7,030 nt of DNA from Candidatus Stahliibacteriota bacterium (GCA_030670605.1 DAOVBK010000080.1:1-7030), one strand, 5' to 3'. Numbered from the stretch's first letter, positions 1-6,633 are shown. Notes: generated from the letters alone by a model not told the origin. Numbers and translations: made by a program.

Positions 1-55
1 CACAGTGCACATGCTCGCATGTTGTGTATGCATGGCGAGTAACGCTACGGTGTTT

Positions 56-60
56 GAGGT
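56..60 (+). promoter_or_regulatory. Ribosome binding site of the diguanylate cyclase gene
   Basis: GAGGT lies 5 nt before the ATG at 66. It decides the start against the upstream in-frame GTG at 24, which has no purine-rich sequence before it. No convincing promoter was recognised in positions 1-55. Confidence 0.65.
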
Positions 61-65
61 GGGTA

Positions 66-1964
66 ATGCAAGACGACGATAAGACCAAGGAACAGCTGGT
101 TGAGGAACTGGACATACTGCGTCAGCGCATAGCAGGCCTTGAACGAGACCTTGGCAGTTCGACCCGTGAGGAGGTCCAAGAAGACATCGCTGAGCCGCGC
201 AGTGTCGATGGGCGGTCTCACGCGATCATGTGGCAGGAAGTACTGAGGGAAGTGTTGTTGGATCCAGAAACTGCTCAGCGGATAGTGAGGACATTTATTG
301 AAAAGGCAAAGGGTCAATTCGATATGCTCTCCAAGCTTGACGAACGGGCGTTGAGGGAGAGCGAAGAACGGTTCAGGCTTATTTTTGAGAATGCAAAGGA
401 CGCAATCTTCTGGGTTGATCCCGAGAGTGGATTGATTATCAATTGCAATAAGTCTGCAGAGTTGCTTCTGGACAAAGTCAGGGGGGAAATCATTGGGACT
501 CACCGTACGACGCTACACCCTCTCGATAAGGTAAAGGAATATGGTCTCATTTTTCAAGGTCAACTCAAGGATAAGAGAACCGTTGATTATGAAGCCGATA
601 TTATCACAAAGAAGGGTGTGATCAAATTAGCTCACATAACCGCATCGGTGACGAGAGTGGGTGAGCAGCCAATTATCCAGCTGATTGCCCGTGATATCAC
701 AGAGCGGCGACGCAGTGACCAAGCACTCCGTGAGAGTGAGACGCGATTCAAGCGCCTCTTTGAAGACGCCAAAGATGCCATCTTCTGGACAGACCGCGAG
801 ACCGGGTTGATCAAGAACTGCAACAAAGCAGCGGAATTGCTCATAGGCAGGAAGAAAGAGGAGATGGTCGGTAATCTCCGCACCCAGCTATACCCACCAG
901 AAAAGGCAGAGCACTACACGAAGTTATTCAAGACGGCGATTGATCAGAAAGGCGCATACAAAGCTGATGCTGAGATTATTACGAGCGCGCGAAAGATAAA
1001 GTCTGTTTTCATAACTGCCTCAGTGTCACGGATTGATGACACATCTATTATCCAGGAGATAATCCGCGATATGAGCGAACGCATATCGGCAGAAGTGGCA
1101 CTGCAGGAGAGTGAGGAAAAATTCAAACAGCTGTTTGAAAATGCAAAGGATGCAATTTTCTGGGCAGACCTCGAGACAGAGCTTATTACCAACTGCAACA
1201 AAGCAGCAGAAGAACTGCTCGGAAAAAGTCGGAGCGAAATTATTGGTAGTCACCGTGCTTCACTGCATCCGGCCGACAAGGTGGAGCACTACATTCAGAT
1301 GTTTAAGAAACAAATAGAAGAAAAGGGCATTACTGATGATGAAGCCGAAGTGATCACGAAATCCGGTGCGATAAAACCAGTTCATATCACTGCATCGGTG
1401 ACGATGGTCGGTGGTAAGTCAATTATTCAGGAGATTGTTCGTGACATCACCGAACGCAAAAGAGCAGAAGAGGAGCTGAGGATGCTTGCGACGACAGATT
1501 CTCTGACCGGTCTCCTCAACCGTGGTTCCGGACTGCTGCTTTTTGGTAAACAATTGCAGCTATCAAAGCGGAATAATTCGCGACTGACGATTTGCTATGT
1601 AGATGTGAATGGTTTGAAAGACATCAATGACACATATGGTCATCATGAAGGTGATGAGGCACTGAAATTTGTAGCGAAATTCTTGCGCGAATCACTGCGC
1701 AGGGTTGACATCATTTGCCGGCTCGGCGGCGATGAATTCTTGTTGGTTCTACCACAGTGTTCCCTTGATAAGAACGATATTATTTGGATGCGTATTGTAG
1801 ATAAAGTGAAACAATTCAATGAAAGCAAGAAAAAGCCGTACGCAATCACGCTCAGCCGCGGATTTGCAGAATATGATCCCGCCGATGAGAAATTCATTGA
1901 TCAGCTCATTACTGTCGCCGACCGGGAGATGTACAAACACAAAAACACTTTTTCTCAGAATTGA
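66..1964 (+). CDS. Triple-PAS diguanylate cyclase (PAS-PAS-PAS-GGDEF)
   Basis: This is a cytoplasmic signalling enzyme expected to condense two GTP into cyclic di-GMP under control of sensed ligands. It has 632 residues. The N-terminus (about 1-35) is charged and coiled-coil-like, and no membrane segment or signal peptide is visible. Three PAS domains follow in units beginning at residues 103, 228 and 353. Each opens with a phenylalanine, a FE(N/D)AKDAIFW core and an NCNK(A/S)AE segment, and each ends in a DITER/DMSER-type linker. The GGDEF domain starts near residue 474 (ATTDSLTGLLNR), has DVNGLKDINDTYGH at its metal/GTP site and an intact GGDEF at 554-558. An RxxD product-inhibition site (R545-D548) lies five residues upstream. 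ATG at 66 is preferred over the in-frame GTG at 24 because GAGGT at 56-60 sits 5 nt upstream. The PAS ligands cannot be predicted. No EAL or HD-GYP domain is present. Confidence 0.93.
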   Translation: MQDDDKTKEQLVEELDILRQRIAGLERDLGSSTREEVQEDIAEPRSVDGRSHAIMWQEVLREVLLDPETAQRIVRTFIEKAKGQFDMLSKLDERALRESEERFRLIFENAKDAIFWVDPESGLIINCNKSAELLLDKVRGEIIGTHRTTLHPLDKVKEYGLIFQGQLKDKRTVDYEADIITKKGVIKLAHITASVTRVGEQPIIQLIARDITERRRSDQALRESETRFKRLFEDAKDAIFWTDRETGLIKNCNKAAELLIGRKKEEMVGNLRTQLYPPEKAEHYTKLFKTAIDQKGAYKADAEIITSARKIKSVFITASVSRIDDTSIIQEIIRDMSERISAEVALQESEEKFKQLFENAKDAIFWADLETELITNCNKAAEELLGKSRSEIIGSHRASLHPADKVEHYIQMFKKQIEEKGITDDEAEVITKSGAIKPVHITASVTMVGGKSIIQEIVRDITERKRAEEELRMLATTDSLTGLLNRGSGLLLFGKQLQLSKRNNSRLTICYVDVNGLKDINDTYGHHEGDEALKFVAKFLRESLRRVDIICRLGGDEFLLVLPQCSLDKNDIIWMRIVDKVKQFNESKKKPYAITLSRGFAEYDPADEKFIDQLITVADREMYKHKNTFSQN

Positions 1965-2017
1965 TTACTTCAACTTTGTACAGTAACTAATACACCATCA
2001 CAGGCACCAACGAAAAA
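1965..2017. other. Intergenic spacer, no recognised signal
   Basis: This spacer separates the end of the diguanylate cyclase gene from the palindromic element. I see no ORF, no RNA gene and no hairpin followed by a T-run, so the transcript end of the upstream gene is not visible here. Confidence 0.5.
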
Positions 2018-2142
2018 TGTCATTACGAGGAGCGCACTTGTCTCGAGATAAGTCGAGAGAGCGACGAAGTAATCTCACGACCTTTAATGAGATTGCCACA
2101 CCCTGATCGTTTGAAAGATAACGAGCAGGGTTCGCAATGACA
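2018..2142. repeat. REP/MITE-like palindromic element with cloverleaf potential
   Basis: The ends are an 11-bp inverted repeat: TGTCATTACGA at 2018-2028 matches the reverse complement of TCGCAATGACA at 2132-2142 at 10 of 11 positions. Three hairpins lie inside. The first is TCTCGA 2041-2046 with TCGAGA 2053-2058. The second is 2069-2077 with 2088-2096 (nine positions, one G-T wobble, around AATCTCA/TGAGATT). The third is 2101-2111 with 2120-2130 (CCCTG..CGTT with AACG..CAGGG, one mismatch). The full fold is therefore an outer stem closing three arms. The TGTCATTGCGA terminus and the AATCTC/GAGATT core resemble a palindromic intergenic repeat I know to be spread across many unrelated bacterial genomes. 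Mobilisation in trans by a Y1/RAYT-type transposase is inference; no transposase is in the window. Confidence 0.75.
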
Positions 2143-2244
2143 GCTCAGCTTTTTACCTCATACGTCTATGTACTCGGTGTCCACATGCGGTATTTGTGTA
2201 GCGCAGAGATTGCTGTTCGCTTAAGCCCTCACCTCAATTTTCCC
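2143..2244. other. Intergenic spacer, nothing recognised
   Basis: About 100 bp lie between the palindromic element and the promoter of the outer-membrane protein gene. A run of five T at 2150-2154 is not directly preceded by a stable stem. No ORF with a plausible start was seen. Confidence 0.5.
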
Positions 2245-2272
2245 TTGACGAAAACAGCACAATCCCTATCAT
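2245..2272 (+). promoter_or_regulatory. Sigma70-like promoter for the DUF5916 gene
   Basis: The -35 box TTGACG (2245-2250) and -10 box TATCAT (2267-2272) are separated by 16 bp. Transcription would start near 2279, giving a leader of about 16-22 nt that contains the GAGGAGG ribosome binding site. Each box differs from the consensus at one position. Confidence 0.65.
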
Positions 2273-2283
2273 AGTCACAGTGT

Positions 2284-2290
2284 GAGGAGG
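2284..2290 (+). promoter_or_regulatory. Strong ribosome binding site, ambiguous start
   Basis: GAGGAGG lies 4 nt before GTG 2295 and 10 nt before ATG 2301, both in the same frame. The ATG gives a conventional MKR signal-peptide start and is preferred; the GTG would add only two residues (M-D). Confidence 0.7.
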
Positions 2291-2300
2291 ATTTGTGGAT

Positions 2301-4367
2301 ATGAAGCGTGTAATTTATGAAACATTTGTGCTGTTCTGTATTGTTGCTCCATACGTGACATTCGCACAGGTACAGATGCCAATTGTGACCGCGGTTTACA
2401 CAGCAGAACCACCGGTTATTGATGGCGTTCTTTCTGATTCGTGCTGGCAGTGCTGTTCAACCGCCACTGACTTCATCATGGTAGAACCGAATCCCGGTGC
2501 CGAGGTTACGCAGCAGACCTACGTATATGTATGCTACGATGATGAGAAGATCTATTTCGGCATCCGCATGTCTGAGGACAAACCGGATGCACTACAAGCA
2601 GCAACAAACCAGCGTGACGGTGGCGTGTACATGGATGATTCGTTTGAGCTCATCCTCGACACCTACTGTGACCGCCGCAATGCGTACTACTTCATGTCGA
2701 ACCTCCTTGGGACAAAGCTCGACGGCAGAATCATTGATGACGGACGCACAATCAATAGTAACTGGGATGCACACTGGGACGTCAAGGCAGAGGTTGTTGA
2801 TAATGGCTGGACAATGGAGATTGCCATACCCTTTGCTGAATTGAGCTATCCAGGTAAGGCAGAGCAACTATGGGGAGTCAATTTCTGGCGTATTGAGCGT
2901 CCTCACTGGGAGAATACGAGTTGGGCTTCGGTTCAGCAATGGTGTCAGATTTCTCACTACGGCACTCTACAGGGACTGGTTATTACAAAAAAAACAAAGC
3001 GGCTGACCATCCTACCGTACGGTGCGACCCGGTTTGAGCGTGATACACTGACTGATTCACTCGAAGCACGGACCGGTCTTGATATTGAATACGATGTGAC
3101 GTCTGATCTGACATTCAATGCGACGTTTCTGCCTGATTTTGCACAGATTGAAGCTGACCCATTCAGGTTTAACCTTTCGTATGAAGAGGGTGAGGAACTC
3201 TACTTCAGGGAGAAACGACCGTTTTTCCTTGAAGGTGGCAGTATTCTCACCACACCGTTTCAACTTTTCTATACGAGGCGGATGAACGAAATTCACGCCG
3301 GTGGCAAGCTGTACGGCAAGATCAGATCAACCGAACTGCTCGGTCTTGCCGTTCGCACGAAAGATACAGAAGAGTTTTTTTCCGTGCTCCGTGCCAAGCA
3401 GGAGTTGATGGGTACGACAACGCTCGGTGTGCTCGCCACCCACAAACAGCGTGATGATACGGTGAGTCAGGCTGCTGGTGTTGATTTCAATATGCCCGTG
3501 GTTGGTCGGTTTCTTCTAACGACCCAGGTTGCCGCAACGAATAATACTGGCGTGTCAGGTGATCGATGGGCAGGTCATGCGGGTATTGAAGGTGAGACGA
3601 GTACCTATGGTGCAGGGTTATTTGCTGGTCGCATCGGTCCCTCGTTTTGGATCAAGCAGGGTTTTGTCAATACGTATGACATTAACCGGCAGGGTGTTTC
3701 AGGATATGCGTGGCATAAATTTGTGCAGGACAAAGGTTGGTTTGAATGGATTGACGGCGGCGTCAGCTTTGATGTGGCACAGGAAATAGGTGACCGGCTC
3801 GCTGTCGGTGAAATGGAATTCTGGTCGAATTTTGTCACGCGTCCACGCCTCCGTCTCGGTCTGAATGGCTTCAGGACATATGAACGTTATGGCGACAGTG
3901 AGTTCACCAATTACGTCATCGGTGGTGATATTGAGACCAATGTCGGTGGTGCCGCCGGTATTGCATCATCGTGCGGTGCGGGTAGGTTGTATGACGAGCG
4001 TTTCAGACGGTTCCATGTCGGTGTGCTGTTTGTCGTTTTTGACCGCATATCGGTTTTCCCTATTGTCCAGGGAGTTCAGTTTGGTGAAACACGCTGGCAA
4101 TGGCTCGTTAATGCAGGCATCTCATGCCAGATGACCGATGAGGCATTCTTTCGAATCTTCGTGCAATCAGCATCCGAGGATGGAACTGCATCGAGTGAAT
4201 TCTTCGCATTTGAGGACGTCTTGAATCTTACGAACAATTTCTTGTTTGGCTATGAATTTGCACCGGGTACTATTCTATATTTTGTATACAACAACGTGCA
4301 CGACTTTGATGCGCGAAGCACGAATCACATCATTGTCACGAAGTTCACTTATTCCCTTACATTCTGA
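2301..4367 (+). CDS. CBM9-like / DUF5916 outer-membrane beta-barrel protein
   Basis: This is a 688-residue exported protein of the CBM9-DUF5916 architecture. A Sec signal peptide (MKR, hydrophobic 4-21) has a likely cut after TFA at residue 22; the cysteine at 13 has no lipobox. Residues about 27-225 form a CBM9/DOMON-like beta-sandwich (PPVIDGVLSDSCW, DDSFELILDT, GWTMEIAIPFAEL). From about 238 (LPYGATR) the DUF5916 region follows, with its hallmark LPDFAQIEADP at 277-287 and EKRPFFLEGG at 304-313. The rest is rich in alternating aromatic and polar beta-strands, and the protein ends in YSLTF; a terminal Phe is typical of BAM-inserted barrels. Family function is not established: carbohydrate or hydrophobic ligand binding or transport at the cell surface is inference. 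The cluster C-W-Q-C-C in the CBM9 part is unusual. The gene has its own promoter and lies between a diguanylate cyclase and an MshEN gene. A GTG start at 2295 is possible. Confidence 0.88.
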   Translation: MKRVIYETFVLFCIVAPYVTFAQVQMPIVTAVYTAEPPVIDGVLSDSCWQCCSTATDFIMVEPNPGAEVTQQTYVYVCYDDEKIYFGIRMSEDKPDALQAATNQRDGGVYMDDSFELILDTYCDRRNAYYFMSNLLGTKLDGRIIDDGRTINSNWDAHWDVKAEVVDNGWTMEIAIPFAELSYPGKAEQLWGVNFWRIERPHWENTSWASVQQWCQISHYGTLQGLVITKKTKRLTILPYGATRFERDTLTDSLEARTGLDIEYDVTSDLTFNATFLPDFAQIEADPFRFNLSYEEGEELYFREKRPFFLEGGSILTTPFQLFYTRRMNEIHAGGKLYGKIRSTELLGLAVRTKDTEEFFSVLRAKQELMGTTTLGVLATHKQRDDTVSQAAGVDFNMPVVGRFLLTTQVAATNNTGVSGDRWAGHAGIEGETSTYGAGLFAGRIGPSFWIKQGFVNTYDINRQGVSGYAWHKFVQDKGWFEWIDGGVSFDVAQEIGDRLAVGEMEFWSNFVTRPRLRLGLNGFRTYERYGDSEFTNYVIGGDIETNVGGAAGIASSCGAGRLYDERFRRFHVGVLFVVFDRISVFPIVQGVQFGETRWQWLVNAGISCQMTDEAFFRIFVQSASEDGTASSEFFAFEDVLNLTNNFLFGYEFAPGTILYFVYNNVHDFDARSTNHIIVTKFTYSLTF

Positions 4368-4382
4368 GAATTCACAAAGCAG

Positions 4383-4411
4383 TTGACACACGGCGAACGA
4401 CTAACTATACT
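4383..4411 (+). promoter_or_regulatory. Near-consensus sigma70 promoter for the MshEN gene
   Basis: A perfect TTGACA (4383-4388) is followed after exactly 17 bp by TATACT (4406-4411), one mismatch from TATAAT. Transcription would begin near 4418, only about 14 nt before the ATG at 4432. The promoter lies 15 bp after the upstream stop codon with no terminator between, so read-through from the DUF5916 gene is also possible. Confidence 0.8.
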
Positions 4412-4420
4412 AATAATAAT

Positions 4421-4426
4421 AGGAGG
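4421..4426 (+). promoter_or_regulatory. Perfect Shine-Dalgarno deciding between two ATGs
   Basis: AGGAGG lies 2 nt before ATG 4429 and 5 nt before ATG 4432. The second ATG has workable spacing, so 4432 is preferred as the start of the MshEN protein. Confidence 0.75.
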
Positions 4427-4431
4427 AAATG

Positions 4432-4890
4432 ATGGCGCAGCGCATCGGTGAACTGCTTGTGAAGAGCCGTCTTATCAGTAAAAAACAGCTGGCAGAGGCT
4501 CTTGCCATGCAACAAAAGTCCAATAAGCGTTTAGGCGAAATCTTAATCGACCTCGGTTACATCAAATCACGCGATCTCGTGAGAGTACTCAGCAAACAAA
4601 AGGCGATTCCCTTTGTCGCCCTCCGCACACAGATGCTCAATGAGAAGCTGATCAAGGTATTTCCCGAGCGCCTCCTCTACGACCATACGAGTATACCACT
4701 GTATGAGGCAGGCGACGAGTTGCACATTGCACTTGGTGATCCAACTAATGAGAAAATACTCGAGGAATTGAAACAATATACCGATAAGAAGATCGTGCCA
4801 TCAGGGGCTGAGCCGAAGAGAATCTTGAGATTGTTGAACAAATATTTCCTTCTCGAACAAGCAGAACGTTTCCTCAACGAGGAAGCGTAG
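4432..4890 (+). CDS. Stand-alone MshEN (GspE/PilB N-terminal) domain protein, candidate c-di-GMP receptor
   Basis: This is a 152-residue soluble protein made only of the N-terminal domain of type II secretion/type IV pilus ATPases (T2SSE_N, MshEN), without the ATPase. It carries the tandem MshEN signature in canonical 24-5-24 spacing. Motif 1 is residues 4-27 (starts RIGELLV, ends Q27), the spacer is QKSNK (28-32), and motif 2 is residues 33-56 (RLGEILIDLG, ends Q56). The rest follows the family pattern: IPFVAL, FPERLL, SIPLYEAGDELHIALGDPTN, and a C-terminal ILRLLNKYF. In MshEN proteins these motifs bind cyclic di-GMP. Motif 2 is intact, but motif 1 has Arg13 where glycine is usual. No membrane segment or signal is seen. 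It may be a cyclic di-GMP-responsive adaptor, or may partner pilus or secretion machinery encoded elsewhere. ATG 4429 is an alternative start. Confidence 0.87.
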   Translation: MAQRIGELLVKSRLISKKQLAEALAMQQKSNKRLGEILIDLGYIKSRDLVRVLSKQKAIPFVALRTQMLNEKLIKVFPERLLYDHTSIPLYEAGDELHIALGDPTNEKILEELKQYTDKKIVPSGAEPKRILRLLNKYFLLEQAERFLNEEA

Positions 4891-4920
4891 CGATAATTCC
4901 CACACCCTGGAATCTGATCG
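4891..4920. terminator. Weak hairpin between convergent genes
   Basis: In the 39-bp gap between the convergent MshEN and fetB genes, ATTCC (4896-4900) pairs with GGAAT (4909-4913) and CGAT (4891-4894) with ATCG (4917-4920), around an asymmetric internal loop. No T-run follows on either strand, so a terminator role rests mainly on location. Confidence 0.3.
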
Positions 4921-4929
4921 ACGATTTGT

Positions 4930-5718
4930 CTAGCGTTGAAAGATCCGTGCCTTCAACATTCCATACGCATCAAAACACGTTTTCATGGTCAGCGTGATGG
5001 TTAAATGTACGGTAATGGTTGTTGCCGTATATATGGCGATCATGATTGCGATTTGGTACTTGATAGCCAGTACTGGTGATACACCGCCGAGTATCTGACC
5101 GGTCATCATACCGGGAAGAAAAACAATGCCCATTGTTGCCATTGTTGCAATGGTCGGCTGCAGCGCAGCAAGAAGGCTTTCTCTGAAGTATGGCATGAGC
5201 GATTCGAAAAGTGTTGCACCAGATGCGAGCGCATACAGCCTGCGCTGTTCATTACGCTGTATTGCTTTGTAGAAGTTATCAATACCAATAATATCACCTC
5301 TCAGTGAATTTCCGAGAAGCATACCTCCAACGACAATCAAAAAACGTGCATCAGTAACATCTGATAACCGGATGACAAACGTATTGAAATACAGGACTAT
5401 GAAAAATGTTGCGGCAATCAGTGAAAACAATGTTGGTACAAGGAAAACCTTGATGTCTACCTTGACCTTTCGGATGATACTGAATGTTGCAACAATGACC
5501 ATGATCACCAGCCATCCTATGTTAAGAAAGGGATTGTTGATGTGGAAAAGATACTTCAGGAAAATACCGATGAGCACGAGTTGCGCCGCCATTCTCAGCA
5601 CTGAGGTAACCGTCTCTTTGACCAGACCGAGCTTGAGAATCATGCTGACCACAAAGGGTATAATGAGCAACAACGAGCATAAGAATAGTGAAATATATGA
5701 TATATCAGGCGTCTGCAT
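4930..5718 (-). CDS. fetB: FetB/UPF0014-family ABC transporter permease
   Basis: This is an inner-membrane permease of 262 residues, close to the usual FetB length of about 260. About seven hydrophobic segments are visible (near 8-28, 41-59, 68-83, 91-111, 126-141, 184-205, 219-245). Family hallmarks are GGMLLGNS at 131-138 and the LPGMMTGQILGG block at 201-212, followed by AIKYQI. In E. coli FetB pairs with FetA to export iron and protect against oxidative stress; the metal specificity here is inferred from the family. The start at 5718 (MQTPDISYIS) is preferred because it begins just before the first membrane segment and overlaps fetA by only 14 bp. A start at 5775 would add 19 basic residues and overlap by 71 bp. 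There is no clear Shine-Dalgarno sequence, which suggests translational coupling to fetA. Confidence 0.88.
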   Translation of the reverse strand: MQTPDISYISLFLCSLLLIIPFVVSMILKLGLVKETVTSVLRMAAQLVLIGIFLKYLFHINNPFLNIGWLVIMVIVATFSIIRKVKVDIKVFLVPTLFSLIAATFFIVLYFNTFVIRLSDVTDARFLIVVGGMLLGNSLRGDIIGIDNFYKAIQRNEQRRLYALASGATLFESLMPYFRESLLAALQPTIATMATMGIVFLPGMMTGQILGGVSPVLAIKYQIAIMIAIYTATTITVHLTITLTMKTCFDAYGMLKARIFQR

Positions 5719-6349
5719 ATTTCTGTGGTATTGGTATAATCTTCGCACCTGGCGTTTTAAGCCAATCGCGGTCATGTGAAATCGACAACACCGTCCAGTT
5801 ACTGTTCTGCATGAAGTACTGTATGACTTTCTCTTTCAGTTCTTCATCGAGTGATGATGTCACTTCATCGAGAAAGAAGATGCTGCGTTCCAGAAGAAGC
5901 GCAATCACTATGGCAATGCGTTGTTTCTCGCCGCCTGATAGTTTCTCGTACGGTTCATGAAGAATGCTACTCTTCATTCGGAAAAACTCCAGATATTTTT
6001 CTATTTTCTTTTCATCTACGATGATACTGCTATTTACTTTGAATGAAAGAGTACCTCGGATTACCTGAAGAACTGTGCCGCTACCGATGTCCAAATCCTG
6101 ACTCACATAGGCAACGTTCTTTCTCAAATCCCATGCTGAGCACGCATCAAGCTTTTTGTTTCCTACATAGATAGTTCCTGCTGCCGGTTGTTCGAATCCA
6201 AGCAGCAGTCTAAAAACCGTCGTCTTGCCGATCCCGGATTCACCATAGATGAGTACTTTGTCACCGCGCTCTACAGTGAAATTCAGATTTTCGAGCAGGT
6301 AAGAATCATTGAATTTGACACTGATATTCTCGAATCGTATTACTGACAT
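5705..6349 (-). CDS. fetA: FetA-type ABC transporter ATP-binding protein
   Basis: This is the cytoplasmic ATPase of the FetAB transporter, 214 residues long. All ABC motifs are present: Walker A GESGIGKT at 36-43, Q-loop Gln84, signature LSGGEKQR at 137-144, Walker B SIFFLDE at 156-162, D-loop SSLD at 165-168 and switch His192. It is the first gene of the unit; its 3' end overlaps the start of the permease gene by 14 bp. The start at 6349 (MSVIRFENIS) is chosen because the open frame beyond it, up to a TTG at 6400, contains the likely -35 and -10 boxes at 6393-6366. No Shine-Dalgarno precedes the ATG and the predicted leader is only about 10 nt. Iron export is the family role known from E. 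coli; other metals remain possible. Confidence 0.87.
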   Translation of the reverse strand: MSVIRFENISVKFNDSYLLENLNFTVERGDKVLIYGESGIGKTTVFRLLLGFEQPAAGTIYVGNKKLDACSAWDLRKNVAYVSQDLDIGSGTVLQVIRGTLSFKVNSSIIVDEKKIEKYLEFFRMKSSILHEPYEKLSGGEKQRIAIVIALLLERSIFFLDEVTSSLDEELKEKVIQYFMQNSNWTVLSISHDRDWLKTPGAKIIPIPQKYADA

Positions 6350-6365
6350 AAGCGTACAATGATGA

Positions 6366-6393
6366 AGTATATAGTGAGTGATAGCAAAGTCAA
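6366..6393 (-). promoter_or_regulatory. Sigma70-like promoter for fetAB
   Basis: Read on the minus strand, TTGACT (6393-6388) is followed after 16 bp by TATACT (6371-6366). The predicted transcription start near 6359 leaves a leader of about 10 nt before the ATG at 6349. No operator-like inverted repeat is evident around it. Confidence 0.65.
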
Positions 6394-6453
6394 GGCACAA
6401 GAGTTAATGCGCCAGGACATCGTTACTATGGGGAAGTGATGCAGAGACAAACA
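6394..6453. other. Intergenic DNA upstream of fetA, nothing recognised
   Basis: This stretch lies between the fetAB promoter and the first repeat array. I see no gene, hairpin or repeat in it. A minus-strand open frame crosses it but has no coding support. Confidence 0.4.
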
Positions 6454-6517
6454 GAGTCGTTGCATAGTTCGATAGCTGCATAGTTGTATGGTTAACCATT
6501 GAACCATCCAACCAACA
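6454..6517. repeat. Octamer array that inverts at a central palindrome
   Basis: Eight consecutive degenerate 8-bp units are visible. The left ones (6454-6493) follow a loose NNATRGTT pattern, with GCATAGTT occurring exactly at 6462 and 6478. The right ones (6494-6517) begin AACCA, with AACCAT in the first two, which is close to the reverse complement of the left pattern. The switch is a perfect 12-bp palindrome, ATGGTTAACCAT, at 6488-6499. Confidence 0.6.
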
Positions 6518-6531
6518 ACAGTCTGTTTTCT

Positions 6532-6566
6532 GCCATTGGCTACTAGCCATTAGCCATATGCCATCA
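6532..6566. repeat. Heptamer array, consensus GCCATTA
   Basis: Five consecutive 7-bp units start at 6532, 6539, 6546, 6553 and 6560. Four begin GCCAT; the second is diverged (GCTACTA). The period of 7 differs from the 8-bp array just upstream. Confidence 0.65.
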
Positions 6567-6569
6567 GTG

Positions 6570-6585
6570 GTCGAGCGTGCTCGAC
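6570..6585. repeat. Perfect 7-bp inverted repeat (palindrome)
   Basis: GTCGAGC (6570-6576) and GCTCGAC (6579-6585) are perfect reverse complements separated by GT. No T-run follows, so this is not a typical intrinsic terminator. It could be a protein-binding site or part of a repeat family. Confidence 0.55.
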
Positions 6586-6598
6586 GGAACAAGAGCGC

Positions 6599-6626
6599 AA
6601 GGCAAAGGGCAAAAGTCAGAAGGCAA
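6599..6626. repeat. Purine-rich heptamer array, consensus AAGGCAA
   Basis: Four consecutive 7-bp units start at 6599, 6606, 6613 and 6620. The first and last are identical (AAGGCAA); the second differs at one position and the third is more diverged. Confidence 0.5.
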
Positions 6627-6633
6627 GGGTATT

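Noticed and set aside
9..22. Small hairpin ACATG-CTCG-CATGT near the left edge
   Set aside because: A 5-bp stem with no adjoining signal is expected by chance at this scale.
45..503. 152-codon open frame antisense to the start of the cyclase gene
   Set aside because: The opposite strand encodes a clear coiled coil and PAS domain; the antisense product has no recognisable features.
2101..2154. Hairpin 2101-2130 followed by five T at 2150-2154 as an intrinsic terminator
   Set aside because: The T-run is about 20 nt beyond the stem, too far for a standard terminator, and the hairpin is better explained as an arm of the palindromic element.
2987..2994. Run of eight A inside the DUF5916 gene as a programmed slippage site
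   Set aside because: The zero frame continues into clear DUF5916 sequence, and no alternative-frame product or stimulatory structure was noticed; it is most likely a lysine-rich linker.
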